From Sweltsa coloradensis (lineage: Eukaryota; Arthropoda; Insecta; Plecoptera; Chloroperlidae), in NCBI GenBank assembly GCA_024449915.1, contig JAMZAV010000915.1:186001-250000 (forward strand): a DNA stretch of 64,000 nucleotides, in the 5' to 3' direction. The stretch's first letter is position 1. Every line of letters begins with the position of its first letter. Below are positions 10,776 through 21,491 of the stretch, in pieces. A model generated the notes under the pieces. That model did no database searches, was not told where the DNA came from, and saw only the letters and a list, made by a program, of their open reading frames with translations. Made by a program: the position numbers and the translations under genes.

Positions 10776-11733
10776 TTCGGGGTTTAGTGATAGAGGCGTG
10801 AATTTTGGATCATTTACTCAGAAAAACCTGCTGAGTAATTTTACAGGTGGTCCTAATCGATTTTTTCCCCGTTTAGGGGTGACCATGGTGCAAAGTTAGG
10901 GGTAGAAATTATTTTTAAATAGACTAGGGGTGAGCCTTGTAGAAGTAAAAGTGTGGTATTTAAACATTTTGTGTAAGTATGTATTCAATATAATTATTTA
11001 AATCTAAAAAATGTGTTATTCTTAACAGGGATGTCCAAAATTACTATTTCGTAAAAAATGGTAGTAAGTATAGCAAGTGATGACTCAGCTTTCGGGGACG
11101 AGTGATAGAAGCGTGAATTTTGGATCATTTACTCGGAAATATGCAATGAGTAATTTGCGAGGTGGTCCGCACCGAAAACTGTTCCCGTTCAGGGTGACCA
11201 TGGTGCAAAGTTAGTGGTAGAAATTATTTTTTAATAGACTAGGGGTGAGCCTAATAGAAGTAAAAGTGTGGTATTTAAACATTTTGTGTAAGTATTAATT
11301 CAATTTAATTGTTTAAAGCTAAGAAAAATTATCATTTTTAACAGGGGTGTTCAAAATTTTACATTTGCCCGAATTTCGAAAATACGTTCAAAATGCTAGT
11401 AAGCATAGCTTGTGATGACTCATCTGAAAGGAATTTAAATACTGAACACGAATTTCATACAGAATCAAAAGTCAAGGTCACCAGGGTCAATCAGGGCCAC
11501 GACATTTGAAATTAAATTAGTATTGTGTTGTCTAATCGCCATGAACAGACCACATAAAAGTGTTTATGTTGATACTTTTTACCTTAATCGTTTGTCCAGG
11601 ATAATAATATATGTACATAAAAACTGCAATTCTATATTCAGGGTTGTACAAAATGACTTTCTGGGTCTTGAGTTTTCCAATATACTGTAAATTGAGCAAC
11701 CATAGGTTGTGACCACTCATTTTGAAGTTAATC
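10776..11733. repeat. Left terminal inverted repeat of the Academ-like element
   Basis: This arm matches 17287-18253 in inverted orientation over almost its full length, including the inner segment around 11581-11730. It contains two tandem units of about 315 bp: AGTGATAGAGGCGTGAATTT starts at 10786 and AGTGATAGAAGCGTGAATTT at 11101, and each unit includes a GACCATGGTGCAAAGTTAG box. Such repeated subterminal boxes are typical transposase-binding arrays, which is inference here. Confidence 0.85.
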
Positions 11734-11883
11734 TTAAGTTGGTCACGGTTATGCTTTTCACTTACGTGTAGAAATAAATAATAATATTACCTGAAAGTAC
11801 GACGTTGGGCAAGGGAGGTGTAACAATACACACAATCATACGGTTTCAGTAGATAGTAAACTTAGTCAGTAGCTTACCTTAGC

Positions 11884-12708
11884 TTACAAATAGCATTCCC
11901 CTTTGCACTTGCACAATGCACAGCAAGGCTGCCCACTCTTCAGACACTTGCAACAGGCTAAGATGCAGTCATTCCTGCACTTGCAGGAGATGACTTCGTC
12001 GCAGGAGTTCATGGCCTCAGGCAAAGTCGTCCACAGAGGTTCCCACGATCCAGCTGAATTTTTCATCCAGCCCCAGGCTGAGGGATCACATGTAGTTTGC
12101 ATGGGGATGTTGGACGCCCCCCACACGAGCCCTCCCTGTAGTGTAGCTCGCAGAACATGAAGCCTCAGTGCGTCTTCTGTTGGCGGCAATGCTTCCATAC
12201 CCACTCGCTTTTGCGTAAATAGTTCTTTGCGGCACTCATTTACTGTGGTGGAGGTACTTGTTCTATCATACAAGATGATTACGTACTTCTCTAGTTGTTT
12301 TATTGTATATTCATCCAGTTCTTGCGTTGTTGTCGTTGATAGATTTTTGAACGTAGATGTTATTTCTGGAAGTAGGTTCCACACTTTCCATGCCGACTTT
12401 TTACCTTTGCCAGCAAATGACGAACAGGTATCGCAACCAGTGAACGCATGGAAGAAAGGCAGTGCTGCACATTTGTCTACTCCAAGAGTATCGGCAATGT
12501 CATGAGTAGCTATGATTCGGGTATGTTTTCCTACGCCAAACTCTACCCACAATTTTTTCCCACTGAAGACACTAGCAACAACAACACAGAGGACAACCAC
12601 ATCTGAATCAACTGTTCGAACTAGTACTTCTTCCCTTTCCCAGGTTGAAAGCATCGCATACATGCACAATAATTCTCGTATCAGCCTCTTCATGGTTGCA
12701 CGGTGCAA
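11884..12708 (-). pseudogene. C-terminal part of the Academ-like protein: end of FEN/XPG domain and Cys-rich tail, frameshifted
   Basis: The frame overlaps the previous one by about 100 bp but lies in the +1 register; homologous reading starts near VLVRTVDSDVVVL (about 12590-12630). The TVDSD pair corresponds to the FEN1 metal-binding Asp pair. FFHAFTGCDTCSSFAGKGKK matches the helix-hairpin-helix (H3TH) with its conserved Asp (GCDx...G.G.K.A). With the residues in the upstream frame, all seven acidic positions of the FEN1/XPG active site have a candidate. The C-terminus, CKCRNDCILACCKCLKSGQP followed by further Cys pairs, is a dense CXC-like zinc-binding tail. The ATG at 12708 is only the first Met in this frame, not a real start. 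As a translated unit this is most likely the broken end of the long protein. A +1 programmed shift is possible but unsupported. Confidence 0.75.
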
Positions 12709-15700
12709 TACCTCCCATTACCAATGAACAACTATTAGAAAACGCTTCGTCATCTTGGGTGATAACGACAGTGCCAACTGAAGCTTCAATCTTGAGAACA
12801 TACTGTCCTAGAAATCTAAACAGTTCACGTTTGTTGTCATCATCTCGCAAGAACTCTTGCCAGTTTCTTGGTAGAGTGTTGGGCATTTCAACACGGCGTC
12901 TCAATCCGTGTCCTCTCTTCATCCTTGTGCAAGCCTTCAGTGAGTCAGACCGATACACATCCCAGATGAGGTCCACTCTAGTCGTCCTTCTCAACTGCGA
13001 GTATATGTATGGGATGAAAACTTGCACGGCGTAATCTGAGAAAGTCTTATGTTGTTTACCCGGCTGGAGCATGTTGACGATTGCAGCGCCGTCGAGGATG
13101 ACAACATCAATGTGAAGTTCTGGCTCTAATGCTTCAACTGTGCTCTCCAAAAGGCAAGAGACAATGTCAGATTTTTTTCCAGATCGAAGCTGTCCGTCAT
13201 GTGAGATAGAAGGTGGACAAGGGTTATTTTCATGTTGAAAGAATTTGGTAAGGTCCCCATTTCTTGTTTGACAACCAATGTAAAATCTTGAAAACAGTGC
13301 GCAATCACTTTTCAGTGAATTAACTTGCAACTGCTGTCGAGACCTTTTCTTTTTACAGGGGGTTGAGAAAAGATGTAGCTTGTTTTTTTTTATTACATCT
13401 GAAATCAGGAGGTTCTGTGATAGGAGGCGTTCATTGATGAATGAGTTTAACTGATCATTACCAAGTGTCTCGATAGTGTTAAGAGTTGTTATTGCGGCTT
13501 CAGGCAATATCTCCTTATTGTCCAGTCGTAGAAGTTCACCGCTCGTCTCCCTGAAAGGGTTTCCAAATTCTTCAATTGTATCTATTAAGTGACACACGTC
13601 ATTAAAGAAACTGTTTTGGAAGCTGCTGGTTTGTTCATGATGTTTATGATCTTGTGGGGCAGTGGTTTCAAAGTCTGCAATGATGCGTGTCAGTTCTGGA
13701 CCAACAATCATCCATCGGCAAAGCGCATCAGCGTTTGTCAAAATTCCAATGGCACCCCCATCTCCTTTGATCAGTGCATTTGTTTGCTCAAGAGCCTGGT
13801 CGATAGCCATACACGAAAATGGGTTTGATGTTTTTCTGACAACGAAATTCCTATGTTCGAACTCCTCAAACACATCGCTGCATGTCGTGTCTAACACAAG
13901 CATGTCTCTTAGGTGTACTGTAAGCCACCTGGAATAGTTTGTCCTATTTAATGCAAAACACCATGGCATGATTAACGCTAATGTATTTTTATACATGCTG
14001 AAATCTGCACTTCGAATGGAACGAACAAATGCAAGCAGGAGTAGCTGCAATTTAAGCACAGTCGACCAGTACTTGAACTGTGGAATATTTTCCTCTTGTC
14101 TATGGCACCACTCTTCATATGTGATGCCGTCAGCAAGATTGTGGTCTTCTTCAGCTTCTTCATACGCGCGGTGTCTTAGAATATCGAGCGCTGCGGCAGT
14201 CACCTGATGAGCTCTTCTTGTCTTCGTGACGTGTGATACTTTGATAAATGATTCAGCGGTACCGAGATGTGTTACAGAAGCCTTAGCTAAAGCTTCTACC
14301 CAGCCACTTCCATCCAACAAGCATCCCAACATCTTGAGAATGGCCATCTCAACATGCAGACCCCCAAACATGACGACATACTTATCTTCGCCAAAAGTGT
14401 CAGGAAAGTTCCATTGTATCCTCTTAGCTAAGGCAAACAAAGGTTGATCGAGAGTGATGACAGGTGTTTGGCCTGGATTAAGGAGATTTGTGGCACTCTT
14501 AACGATGGTCATAGAATGTCGAATCATTGCTGGAGTGTGAGCCTGCTCCTCGAACAATGGTAGCATACCACAAACAGTGGTGGGTTCATATGAGATAGCA
14601 GATCGACTGGCATGAAAGCTCGACCAGGACACAGTCATTTCTAAGTTATCAGTCGAAACTCGAATTTTTTCTCTAACATGTTCCAGCCAATCTCTCTCGG
14701 GTTGAGCATTGTTGTCGGTGGTTGGTAATACAAAAGTCAAAGTAGGAGCAGTTTGTTTTTCACCTAGTTTCATCAAAGGTGGAATATCTGTGTAGAAATC
14801 TGGAAGTGCAGGTACTTTAGTGGACGTTATGTTTCCTCGAAAGGGTTCTATGACAGCTCGCTTCTTTCCAACTCGAGTTAAACTTGGATGTGAATTCATT
14901 TGCAGTACGGTGCCATGAAACGACTCAGTTGACGTTGTTGACGTCGGATTATGATCAACATTGTCTGCTGACCCTGTCACAAACACGCCCTTCAACAAAT
15001 TAGGGGGGCAAACAACTTTATCGGTGTTGTACAAATCGCATATGCTTATGCCTATTCTTGTGGATATTTCCAATACCCGGTTGTAAGAAATTGAAAGCCC
15101 CAGTTGATGCAGGTCGTTGACAATTGATTTCTTTCTAGTTTGGTTGTGAACAGACAGACCAACGTAGACTGGTAGTGGAGGCTCGCGACCTTTGTTGTGA
15201 CGTTTACTTACGTTACAATTGAAAACGATTAATTGACCAATGGAGCTGACTGATTGATCGATACCCTCATTGCTGGTTCGTTGTTCTTCACAGCCAGGTC
15301 CCTTATGAATAAGGGATAAAAGAAATGACAAAGAATCCGGAACAGCATTTCTTTGATCATGTTTATCAAAGGTGCCAGAAAACTCACTTCTGCTCAGCAA
15401 CACTTCACGTCTGATGATAGATGCAGCTTTGGTAATGTGCATTGAATCCTCATCGTAATCAATTCCATATGCTTGTTCAAGTGTGTCCCCAATATCGTCC
15501 TTGAAAATAAGCAGGACTTTATTTTTGCTTTTAAAAGCTTCTATTGAAGGAAAGTGAGATAAAATGCGCTCCTTTAGATCAGTATTGCGTGTTTTTGAGT
15601 TTATACCATAACATTTGAGTATATCTGTATACATCTTCCCTAAATCAGACAGCTTAAACACAGGTTTAGAATTGGAAGCTGTCCTCATGCTTTCCATGTA

Positions 15701-16411
15701 AGCAATAATCTCGGCAATAGCATAGCTCTCATGAGTTTTTTGAGCCCTGTCAAGATCATTCATTTCACTTTGCTTTGCCCTACGACGATTATAAAAATTA
15801 ACCAAACATTTAAGGTGATACTTTGCGTCTATGGCAATCATATCTCCTACACTCAGCGCAGCAATGATTCGCTCATCATTAAGCTCATTTGCACAATTAC
15901 GCACCTTGGCATCAATCTCTCTAGTAGCTGCTAGATGAAGTGTTTCAGATGATTCCGATAACGAGCATTGGAAGAAACAACAGTCTTTAGTGGCAGGTGA
16001 GTTATATCTAGTAAATTTAGTCTTGAAAAAAGTGGGACCTGCAGTATCTTCTTCAAAACATGTTTCAAACTCTGATACGGAATGTTGCTGTGGCCTTTTT
16101 AATCCTTTAGTATAGAATTTAAGACGACACCCCTTGTGCCATTTTGCACCATTATTCCTTAATGTATTCTCAATTCCATCGCCGTCATTGAAGCGTCTAA
16201 TGTCTATTGGAATTGGAAATCTACCATTACACTGAGCTAGAAAATCAGCCAATGACTTATAACGCTGTACATATTCTAAATTGCTAGTGCTATTGAATGG
16301 ATTTTGCAATTGAACTTTGGTGTCAGTTTGGCAAAATATACACTTACCCCAATCAGTGGGTACAAAATCACAGGCGCCTGAAACTGATTCGGCACAAATA
16401 GTAGTACTCAT
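12608..16411 (-). CDS. Academ-like transposase/nuclease polyprotein, N-terminal 1267 codons
   Basis: An uninterrupted 1267-aa frame starting at ATG 16411. Residues about 20-110 hold a zinc-finger-like CIFC...WHKGCRLKFYT module, and about 150-230 a second variant ending KYHLKCLVNFYN. The middle carries VFVTGSADNVDHNP (about 480), ITLDQPLFALAKRIQW and VVMFGGLHVEMAILKMLG (about 650-700). These may be the RNase H-like (DDE) transposase core, but I cannot assign the triad securely. From about 1100 a FEN1/XPG-type nuclease begins: VVILDGAAIVNML (first acidic residue), LIWDVYRSDSLK with following Arg/Lys, and HEEADTRI near 1240. The frame leaves the homologous reading just after this and stops at 12608. 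The continuation is found in the +1 frame (11884-12708), so a one-base insertion near GGGAAAGGGA (about 12630-12640) is likely. Confidence 0.8.
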   Translation of the reverse strand: MSTTICAESVSGACDFVPTDWGKCIFCQTDTKVQLQNPFNSTSNLEYVQRYKSLADFLAQCNGRFPIPIDIRRFNDGDGIENTLRNNGAKWHKGCRLKFYTKGLKRPQQHSVSEFETCFEEDTAGPTFFKTKFTRYNSPATKDCCFFQCSLSESSETLHLAATREIDAKVRNCANELNDERIIAALSVGDMIAIDAKYHLKCLVNFYNRRRAKQSEMNDLDRAQKTHESYAIAEIIAYMESMRTASNSKPVFKLSDLGKMYTDILKCYGINSKTRNTDLKERILSHFPSIEAFKSKNKVLLIFKDDIGDTLEQAYGIDYDEDSMHITKAASIIRREVLLSRSEFSGTFDKHDQRNAVPDSLSFLLSLIHKGPGCEEQRTSNEGIDQSVSSIGQLIVFNCNVSKRHNKGREPPLPVYVGLSVHNQTRKKSIVNDLHQLGLSISYNRVLEISTRIGISICDLYNTDKVVCPPNLLKGVFVTGSADNVDHNPTSTTSTESFHGTVLQMNSHPSLTRVGKKRAVIEPFRGNITSTKVPALPDFYTDIPPLMKLGEKQTAPTLTFVLPTTDNNAQPERDWLEHVREKIRVSTDNLEMTVSWSSFHASRSAISYEPTTVCGMLPLFEEQAHTPAMIRHSMTIVKSATNLLNPGQTPVITLDQPLFALAKRIQWNFPDTFGEDKYVVMFGGLHVEMAILKMLGCLLDGSGWVEALAKASVTHLGTAESFIKVSHVTKTRRAHQVTAAALDILRHRAYEEAEEDHNLADGITYEEWCHRQEENIPQFKYWSTVLKLQLLLLAFVRSIRSADFSMYKNTLALIMPWCFALNRTNYSRWLTVHLRDMLVLDTTCSDVFEEFEHRNFVVRKTSNPFSCMAIDQALEQTNALIKGDGGAIGILTNADALCRWMIVGPELTRIIADFETTAPQDHKHHEQTSSFQNSFFNDVCHLIDTIEEFGNPFRETSGELLRLDNKEILPEAAITTLNTIETLGNDQLNSFINERLLSQNLLISDVIKKNKLHLFSTPCKKKRSRQQLQVNSLKSDCALFSRFYIGCQTRNGDLTKFFQHENNPCPPSISHDGQLRSGKKSDIVSCLLESTVEALEPELHIDVVILDGAAIVNMLQPGKQHKTFSDYAVQVFIPYIYSQLRRTTRVDLIWDVYRSDSLKACTRMKRGHGLRRRVEMPNTLPRNWQEFLRDDDNKRELFRFLGQYVLKIEASVGTVVITQDDEAFSNSCSLVMGGIAPCNHEEADTRIIVHVCDAFNLGKGRSTSSNS

Positions 16412-17286
16412 CGTGATGATAATTCCGCATCACTATCGTTGAAGAAAGAAATCAACTCGCACTCTACCTACCTACCTTCACACATAAAAATCATTCACAT
16501 TTACTATGAAATAATAATAATATCGTCCGTACTATGACTTAACACGGACAACGTTCAATGACATAATATGCTCGGGTGTGTGGCGAATTGTGCTTCCAAC
16601 AATGAGAGTGCAGTCCGCCACAATCCCACTCACATAACAATACCGGAATATTTCTTGATTTGTTGGTCCACAGTACACTAATTTGAAACTTTATAAGTTG
16701 TTTATTGTTGCACCATATTTTGTTTTCATTATAATTTAGTTATAAAGTAGTAATTAACAATTAAAAATTAAATTTGACGTTGTTCGCGTTCACAAAATTG
16801 AAAGATAAAACAAATCTGCAAAAAAATTCACTGCCTTCTAAATATGCAGCTTGCTGATTTCTTTTACATATAAGGATGGCCGTGGACACTAATAATTTTA
16901 TAACGAAGCTTCCGATTGGCTTAACAGTGGTAACATCCTAGCCACAGACACAAGTCACGGATTGATTCCGACAATCAGAAACCAAACTCGGGTCTACCAA
17001 ATGTCGGAATTGTTTCATTATGGACGGAATCAGATAATTTTCAAAACTACGCGGAAGTCGAGTGCAGCCGAGTCTCACCACCCCCCCCTGCTTTGACCGC
17101 GTTCTTGTGTGGCACATCTTTGTAATAGCTTTTGATAGGGGATATAGAACAGCGCGCTTTCAATTTCAGAGGCCAATCAATATGTGTCTTAAGAGCAGTA
17201 TCTCTGTACTTTTAAACTTTAATGTAAAGCCATAAAGAAAAGATTAACTAACACAATTGATACCACAATCGTAGTCAGCATACATT
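16412..17286 (-). promoter_or_regulatory. 5' leader/promoter region of the Academ-like gene
   Basis: About 875 bp between the right inverted repeat and the start codon, with no open frame. The promoter is inferred to lie here because the frame starts at 16411. No TATA box or initiator can be assigned with confidence. Confidence 0.3.
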
Positions 17287-18253
17287 TAGCTTCAAAATGA
17301 GTGGTCACAACCAATGGTGGCTCAATTTACAGTATATTGGAAAACTCAAGACCTAGAAAGTCATTTTGTACAACCCTGAATATAGAATTGCTGTTTTTAT
17401 GTACATATATTATCCTGGACAAACGATTAAGGTAAAAAGTATCAACATAAACACTTTTATGTGGTCTGTTCATGGCGATTAGACTACACAATACTAATTA
17501 AATTTCAAAGGTCGTGGCCCTGATTGACCCCGGTGACCTTAACTTTCGATTATGTAACAAATTCGTGTTAAGTATTTAAATTCCTTTCAGATGAGTCATC
17601 ACAAGCAATGCTTACTAGCATTTTGAACGTATTTTCGAAATTCGGGCAAATGTAAAATTTTGGACACCCCTGTTAAAAATGATAATTTTTTTTTAGCTTT
17701 AAACAATAAATTTTAAACATTAAATTGAATTAATACTTACACAAAATGTTTAAATACCACACTTTTACTTGTATTAGGCTCACCCCTAGTCTATTAAAAA
17801 ATAATTTCTACCACTAACTTTGCACCATGGTCACCCCTGAACGGGAACAGTTTTCGGTGCGGACCACCTCGCAAATTACTCATTGCATATTTCCGAGTAA
17901 ATGATCCAAAATTCACGCTTCTATCACTCATCCCCGAAAGCTGAGTCATCACAAGCTATACTTACTACCATTTTTTCGAAATAGTAATTTTGGACACCCC
18001 TGTTAAAAATAACACATTTTTTAGATTTAAATAATTATATTGAATACATACTTACACAAAATGTTTAAATACCACACTTTTACTTCTATAAGGCTCACCC
18101 CTAGTCTATTTAAAAATAATTTCTACCCCTAACTTTGCACCATGGTCACCCCTAAACGGGGAAAATCATCGATTGAGAGCACCTGGCAAATTACTCAGCA
18201 CGTTTTTCTGAGTAAATGATCCAAAATTCACGCCTCTATCACTAAACCCCGAA
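17287..18253. repeat. Right terminal inverted repeat of the Academ-like element
   Basis: The inverted counterpart of 10776-11733. It contains the same two tandem units in mirror order (CACGCTTCTATCACT near 17920 and CACGCCTCTATCACT near 18231) and the CTAACTTTGCACCATGGTC box twice. Differences from the left arm are few single-base changes and short indels, which points to a recent insertion or conversion between the arms. Confidence 0.85.
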
Positions 18254-18713
18254 CTTAAGCCTGTTTGGTATCTAAGGAGCCGAGCTATACTGTGATCATA
18301 GCATACTAAAGAATACCAACTTAATTTTCTATGAGACTAGTCGGTTATAGCAGCGTCCTTCTTTCTGAGGAGTCTCACTAGGCATACTGATCACACCATG
18401 AGAAGGCGCGGGCTAAATAGCTAGGTGAGGAGGTTTGACACAGTATTAACAATGTTAGCCTAACAGATGATTGCTCCGCATCTACTGAAAGTATACGCAT
18501 TTTTAACCCTTGTGTTTACTTATTACAGCTAATATGGACTTTTTACTTAGGGTGGCTAAACTGGCTTGTTTGAACCATTTAATTCTAGAACTACAAGCAG
18601 TTACCGGGTCATTTGTTGGTGGTGACTAAGTTCCTTTGTAATTACGCCAAAAATATTCCGATAGAATATTAAACATGATATAGGGTGCAATGTATGCTTC
18701 TCTTCAGCAGTGC
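18254..18713. other. Non-coding intron DNA next to the transposon
   Basis: The right flank of the Academ-like element. No feature that I can support. Confidence 0.4.
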
Positions 18714-18981
18714 GATTCTGTAAAATAGTCGCTATGATAGCGATAGCGATCACGGTTGATATGAAATATCAATCGTTATAAATTATCGTTATCGACCTGA
18801 TTCTGTAAAATAGTCGCTACGACCGCCATTTATCGTATCTTGATAGCATAGCATAGCGACTCCTTTTTCATTCTCGTTATCATAGCGATCGCTATCATTT
18901 TTACAGAATCAGTCGACACGCAAAATTGTCGCTAAAGTGCCGGATAACGATCGTTATCTTCCATAACGATCTTACAGAATC
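18714..18981. mobile_element. MITE with GATTCTGTAAAA ends, nested or tandem copies
   Basis: GATTCTGTAAAATAGTCGCTA occurs at 18714 and 18799, and its complement (TTTTACAGAATC or CTTACAGAATC) ends at 18910 and 18981. The inner unit 18799-18910 is a complete small inverted-repeat element. The outer pair suggests a second copy that it interrupts. Many short GCGATCG/CGATAGCG palindromes lie between. Confidence 0.6.
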
Positions 18982-19002
18982 AGACCGCAGGTGTACTATG
19001 TA

Positions 19003-19135
19003 TGTTGCGGATCGGAAAATTGTGAAGGGATGTCCGAGGTATGTTTAATAGGACTCAATCCCTTGTATTCTCATCAATGGCTGAGGAAAACCTCGGAACA
19101 AACCTTCGGTCAACATTAGCGCAAAGGTTTTCTCT
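19003..19135 (-). mobile_element. tRNA-derived SINE, body only
   Basis: It matches the body of the SINE at 7921-8143 (GGATGTCCGAGG, AGGACTCAATCC and CTTCGGTCA blocks) but lacks the tRNA-like head, so it is a truncated copy. Confidence 0.6.
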
Positions 19136-20610
19136 TAGTCTACCAGATACGTCACCATGCAGATAGCTTGTTACACCGTGAACAGTTTTGTTCAGTCAAC
19201 GAAAACAAATTTTTTTTTAAAATAAATATATTTATATACGAATGCTACACATTTCTAGGAATACTTTTACAAGTCTCGCGTAAACAAATATCAAATTCCA
19301 GTTAAAAACAATAATTCTGTGGAGAAAATGTTAATTTGCGATTTCAGTTCGTTGGATTTGATCCATTTATATCCTGATTTTGACCCATGATCACAGCGAC
19401 GTGTCTTGCAGTCTTCTCTACAGTTACAAGTCAGTTGGGTGAAGAAGTCTTGAAGTTACATCCTCCACATTGTTAACCTTGAACAAACTACCCAACTTAT
19501 ACCACCCTCAAACGTTTTATTTGCAGTTTATTTCATTCACAGCGTCTTACTTCAATTAAACTTTCTACCCGACTTATGAAATAAACTTTCTCAATTCAAG
19601 TTTGAATCAAGCCCCGATTGTCAACTTTTTACTTCACAATCGGAGAGCTTTTCGGTTGAAAGCATGGCGAAAGCATTTGCAATTATGGTAAATGAGTGCG
19701 CGAGGCGTCGCTGTGAGAGACGTGCAGGCATCTAGGCTATGATTGCAGGCGCGAGCTAAAAGGCAGCATGGCTAATGAACTAGATGGCTGCCAGACGAGC
19801 AAATTCTTCCCGAGACGAGAATTGATTGCAGTAATAGAGTTACTGAAACGGTTATAAGGCGGCGAAGGATGGTCTTTGTTGTGAATATTTCTCGCGAATT
19901 CTCGGATGAAGCATACTTCTAATCTTCTGTGCTGAATCGCAAAGGAGCTTAGATTAAAGAAAAAGTCGAATAATGTAATTTTTTGCTTATTTTCATTTAA
20001 ATTGAATTTTCTGTAAGAGTAACTTCGAAGAGAAATAAATTGGGAGTTAGTAAACTTGTTATGAAAGTTGCTCTTTCAGGTAGCGACTTCAAAAGACGAA
20101 ATTTTTAACGTTTATAAACATGTGCATTGAAAGAAGAAACACGATTGAAATTGTGCACTTCATTCAAGAATGTTAAAGGCATAAAACATCACAAGCTTTA
20201 TCATAGATGCATCTTCATGAACCACGTTATGGCTATTTGTAAGTTGTAACGTTATTTCCTGAACTGAGAAAATTCCCTCTCATTTCGTTCGTTCAAAATT
20301 TACTCCATCTGAAAACAGTTGTTAATTCTTCTTCTTTACTGTTTTGTAAAGTTATTTGTATTATTTTAGTAACAATATTACCTAGAAAACATTAAATAAA
20401 TAAATAAATCCATTTTATTTAGAGTCTACCCACTCAGTTATATAACTGATTTTCAGTGGGGGACTTATCTTATAAAAGGTATTATTGATGTTTTAAATTA
20501 ACCTTTAAATAAGTTTTGAAATTATCTTGTCGGGTCACATTTGCATTGCGATCAATCACAAAAACCGAAAACTCGTATATGCCATACGATTTCAAAAACA
20601 ATAAACAAAA
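19136..20610. other. Non-coding intron DNA; SINE/LINE tail at 20420-20470
   Basis: No gene seen. 20420-20470 (GTCTACCCACTCAGTTATAT and TTTTCAGTGGGGGAC) is a retroposon-tail fragment that recurs at 24000-24062, 38818-38870 and, inverted, at 48719-48768. Confidence 0.45.
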
Positions 20611-20814
20611 ATCGATATCCAAGCGGCAAAACTTCGAATCTACATTTTCTAAAAAAAAAACTGCCATGCAACATTTTAATGCCCTCAAAAATGGGTCTAA
20701 TGATCGAAAAGTTTTTTTTTCAAAATTAAAAAATTGGTCTTCTGAAAAAATGTTGCATGGCAGTTTTTTTTTAAGAAAATGTAGATACGAGGTTTTGCCA
20801 CTTAGGTATCGATA
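20611..20814. mobile_element. Foldback/MITE with arms of about 68 bp
   Basis: Arms 20611-20677 and 20747-20814 are inverted copies (ATCGATATCC..AAGCGGCAAAAC and ACTGCCATGCAACATTTT). The loop is about 70 bp. No coding capacity; the small frames here are mirror artefacts. Confidence 0.7.
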
Positions 20815-21491
20815 TATCCATATTCTCGCCCTCTGAAGAAGAAAGAAAGAAATCCGACTGATATTAATCTGAGCATAGTACTATTGTAACTCCATGATCT
20901 GAGGTTGGGATTTCTTTTTATCGTGACATATTCTGATATATGATCAGACGGACAGACTGAAAGTCGAAACATACAAGAGAGCTTCCTATCCTAAAAATAA
21001 CACAAGTTTGGCGCAATGATTTATTACCATTCTATTTTGTGACAACTACAATAACATGCGTAGGGTCAGACATACAACTTATATAACATTATCAACTTTC
21101 AACTATCAACTTAACTACTATTTTTAATCAACAAAAACCACTGTCATAATATCTAGGGATATAGATCGTTTTTAATTTGTTTTCACATTGTTTAAATTAT
21201 TTACTTAAGAAATATTCTTCGCCATTCTTGATATTATTCAACCACATAGATGTTTGTATTTTTGAAATATTGACTTTACGAAATATTGCTGCTTAATAAA
21301 TATAATTTCCTACCTGAGAGCAGTATTCAAGTTCAATTAACTTACCTGAGAGCAGTATTCAAGTTCCTGTTCCACTGAAGTTTCTTCATAACTATTATTT
21401 CTAACTATGTTGTTTATTATTTCCGAAAAGAATAATTGAAACCAAATTAATAACATGTTTTACTTCTATTAGAGAGCGTATTTTCCCCATA
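20815..21491. other. Non-coding intron DNA
   Basis: It contains AGACGGACAGACTGAAAGTC (20946), part of a repeat family also at 33230 and 49220, and a duplicated ACCTGAGAGCAGTATTCAAG (about 21313 and 21345). No gene. Confidence 0.4.

Larger units (their letters stand above)
10776..18253 (-). mobile_element. Academ-like DNA transposon, near-complete
   Basis: A 7.48-kb element bounded by inverted repeats of about 960 bp, with its coding region on the minus strand between them. Academ transposons are known to encode a DDE transposase, a Cys-rich zinc finger and an XPG/FEN-type nuclease. All but a securely recognised DDE core are visible here, including nuclease motifs and a C-terminal Cys cluster. 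The outermost shared sequence is TTCGGGGTTTAGTGATAG (left, 10776) and its complement (right, to 18253). Weak similarity continues outward on both sides (a CTTAGA...CAAAC motif), so the true ends may lie up to about 30 bp further out. I could not settle a 3-4 bp target duplication. The repeats are highly similar to each other and the 1267-codon frame is intact, so the insertion is young. A single frameshift probably makes this copy defective. Confidence 0.8.

Noticed and set aside
12632..12645. GGGAAAG as a -1 slippery site in the transposon gene.
   Set aside because: The -1 frame meets a TAG within a few codons; the homologous continuation is in the +1 frame.
10776..18253. Kolobok or piggyBac identity for the 7.5-kb transposon because of TTAA near the right end.
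   Set aside because: TTAA is absent at the left end, and the FEN/XPG nuclease motifs fit Academ better.
20482..20836. Overlapping small frames on both strands near 20.6 kb.
   Set aside because: They are mirror readings of a foldback element.
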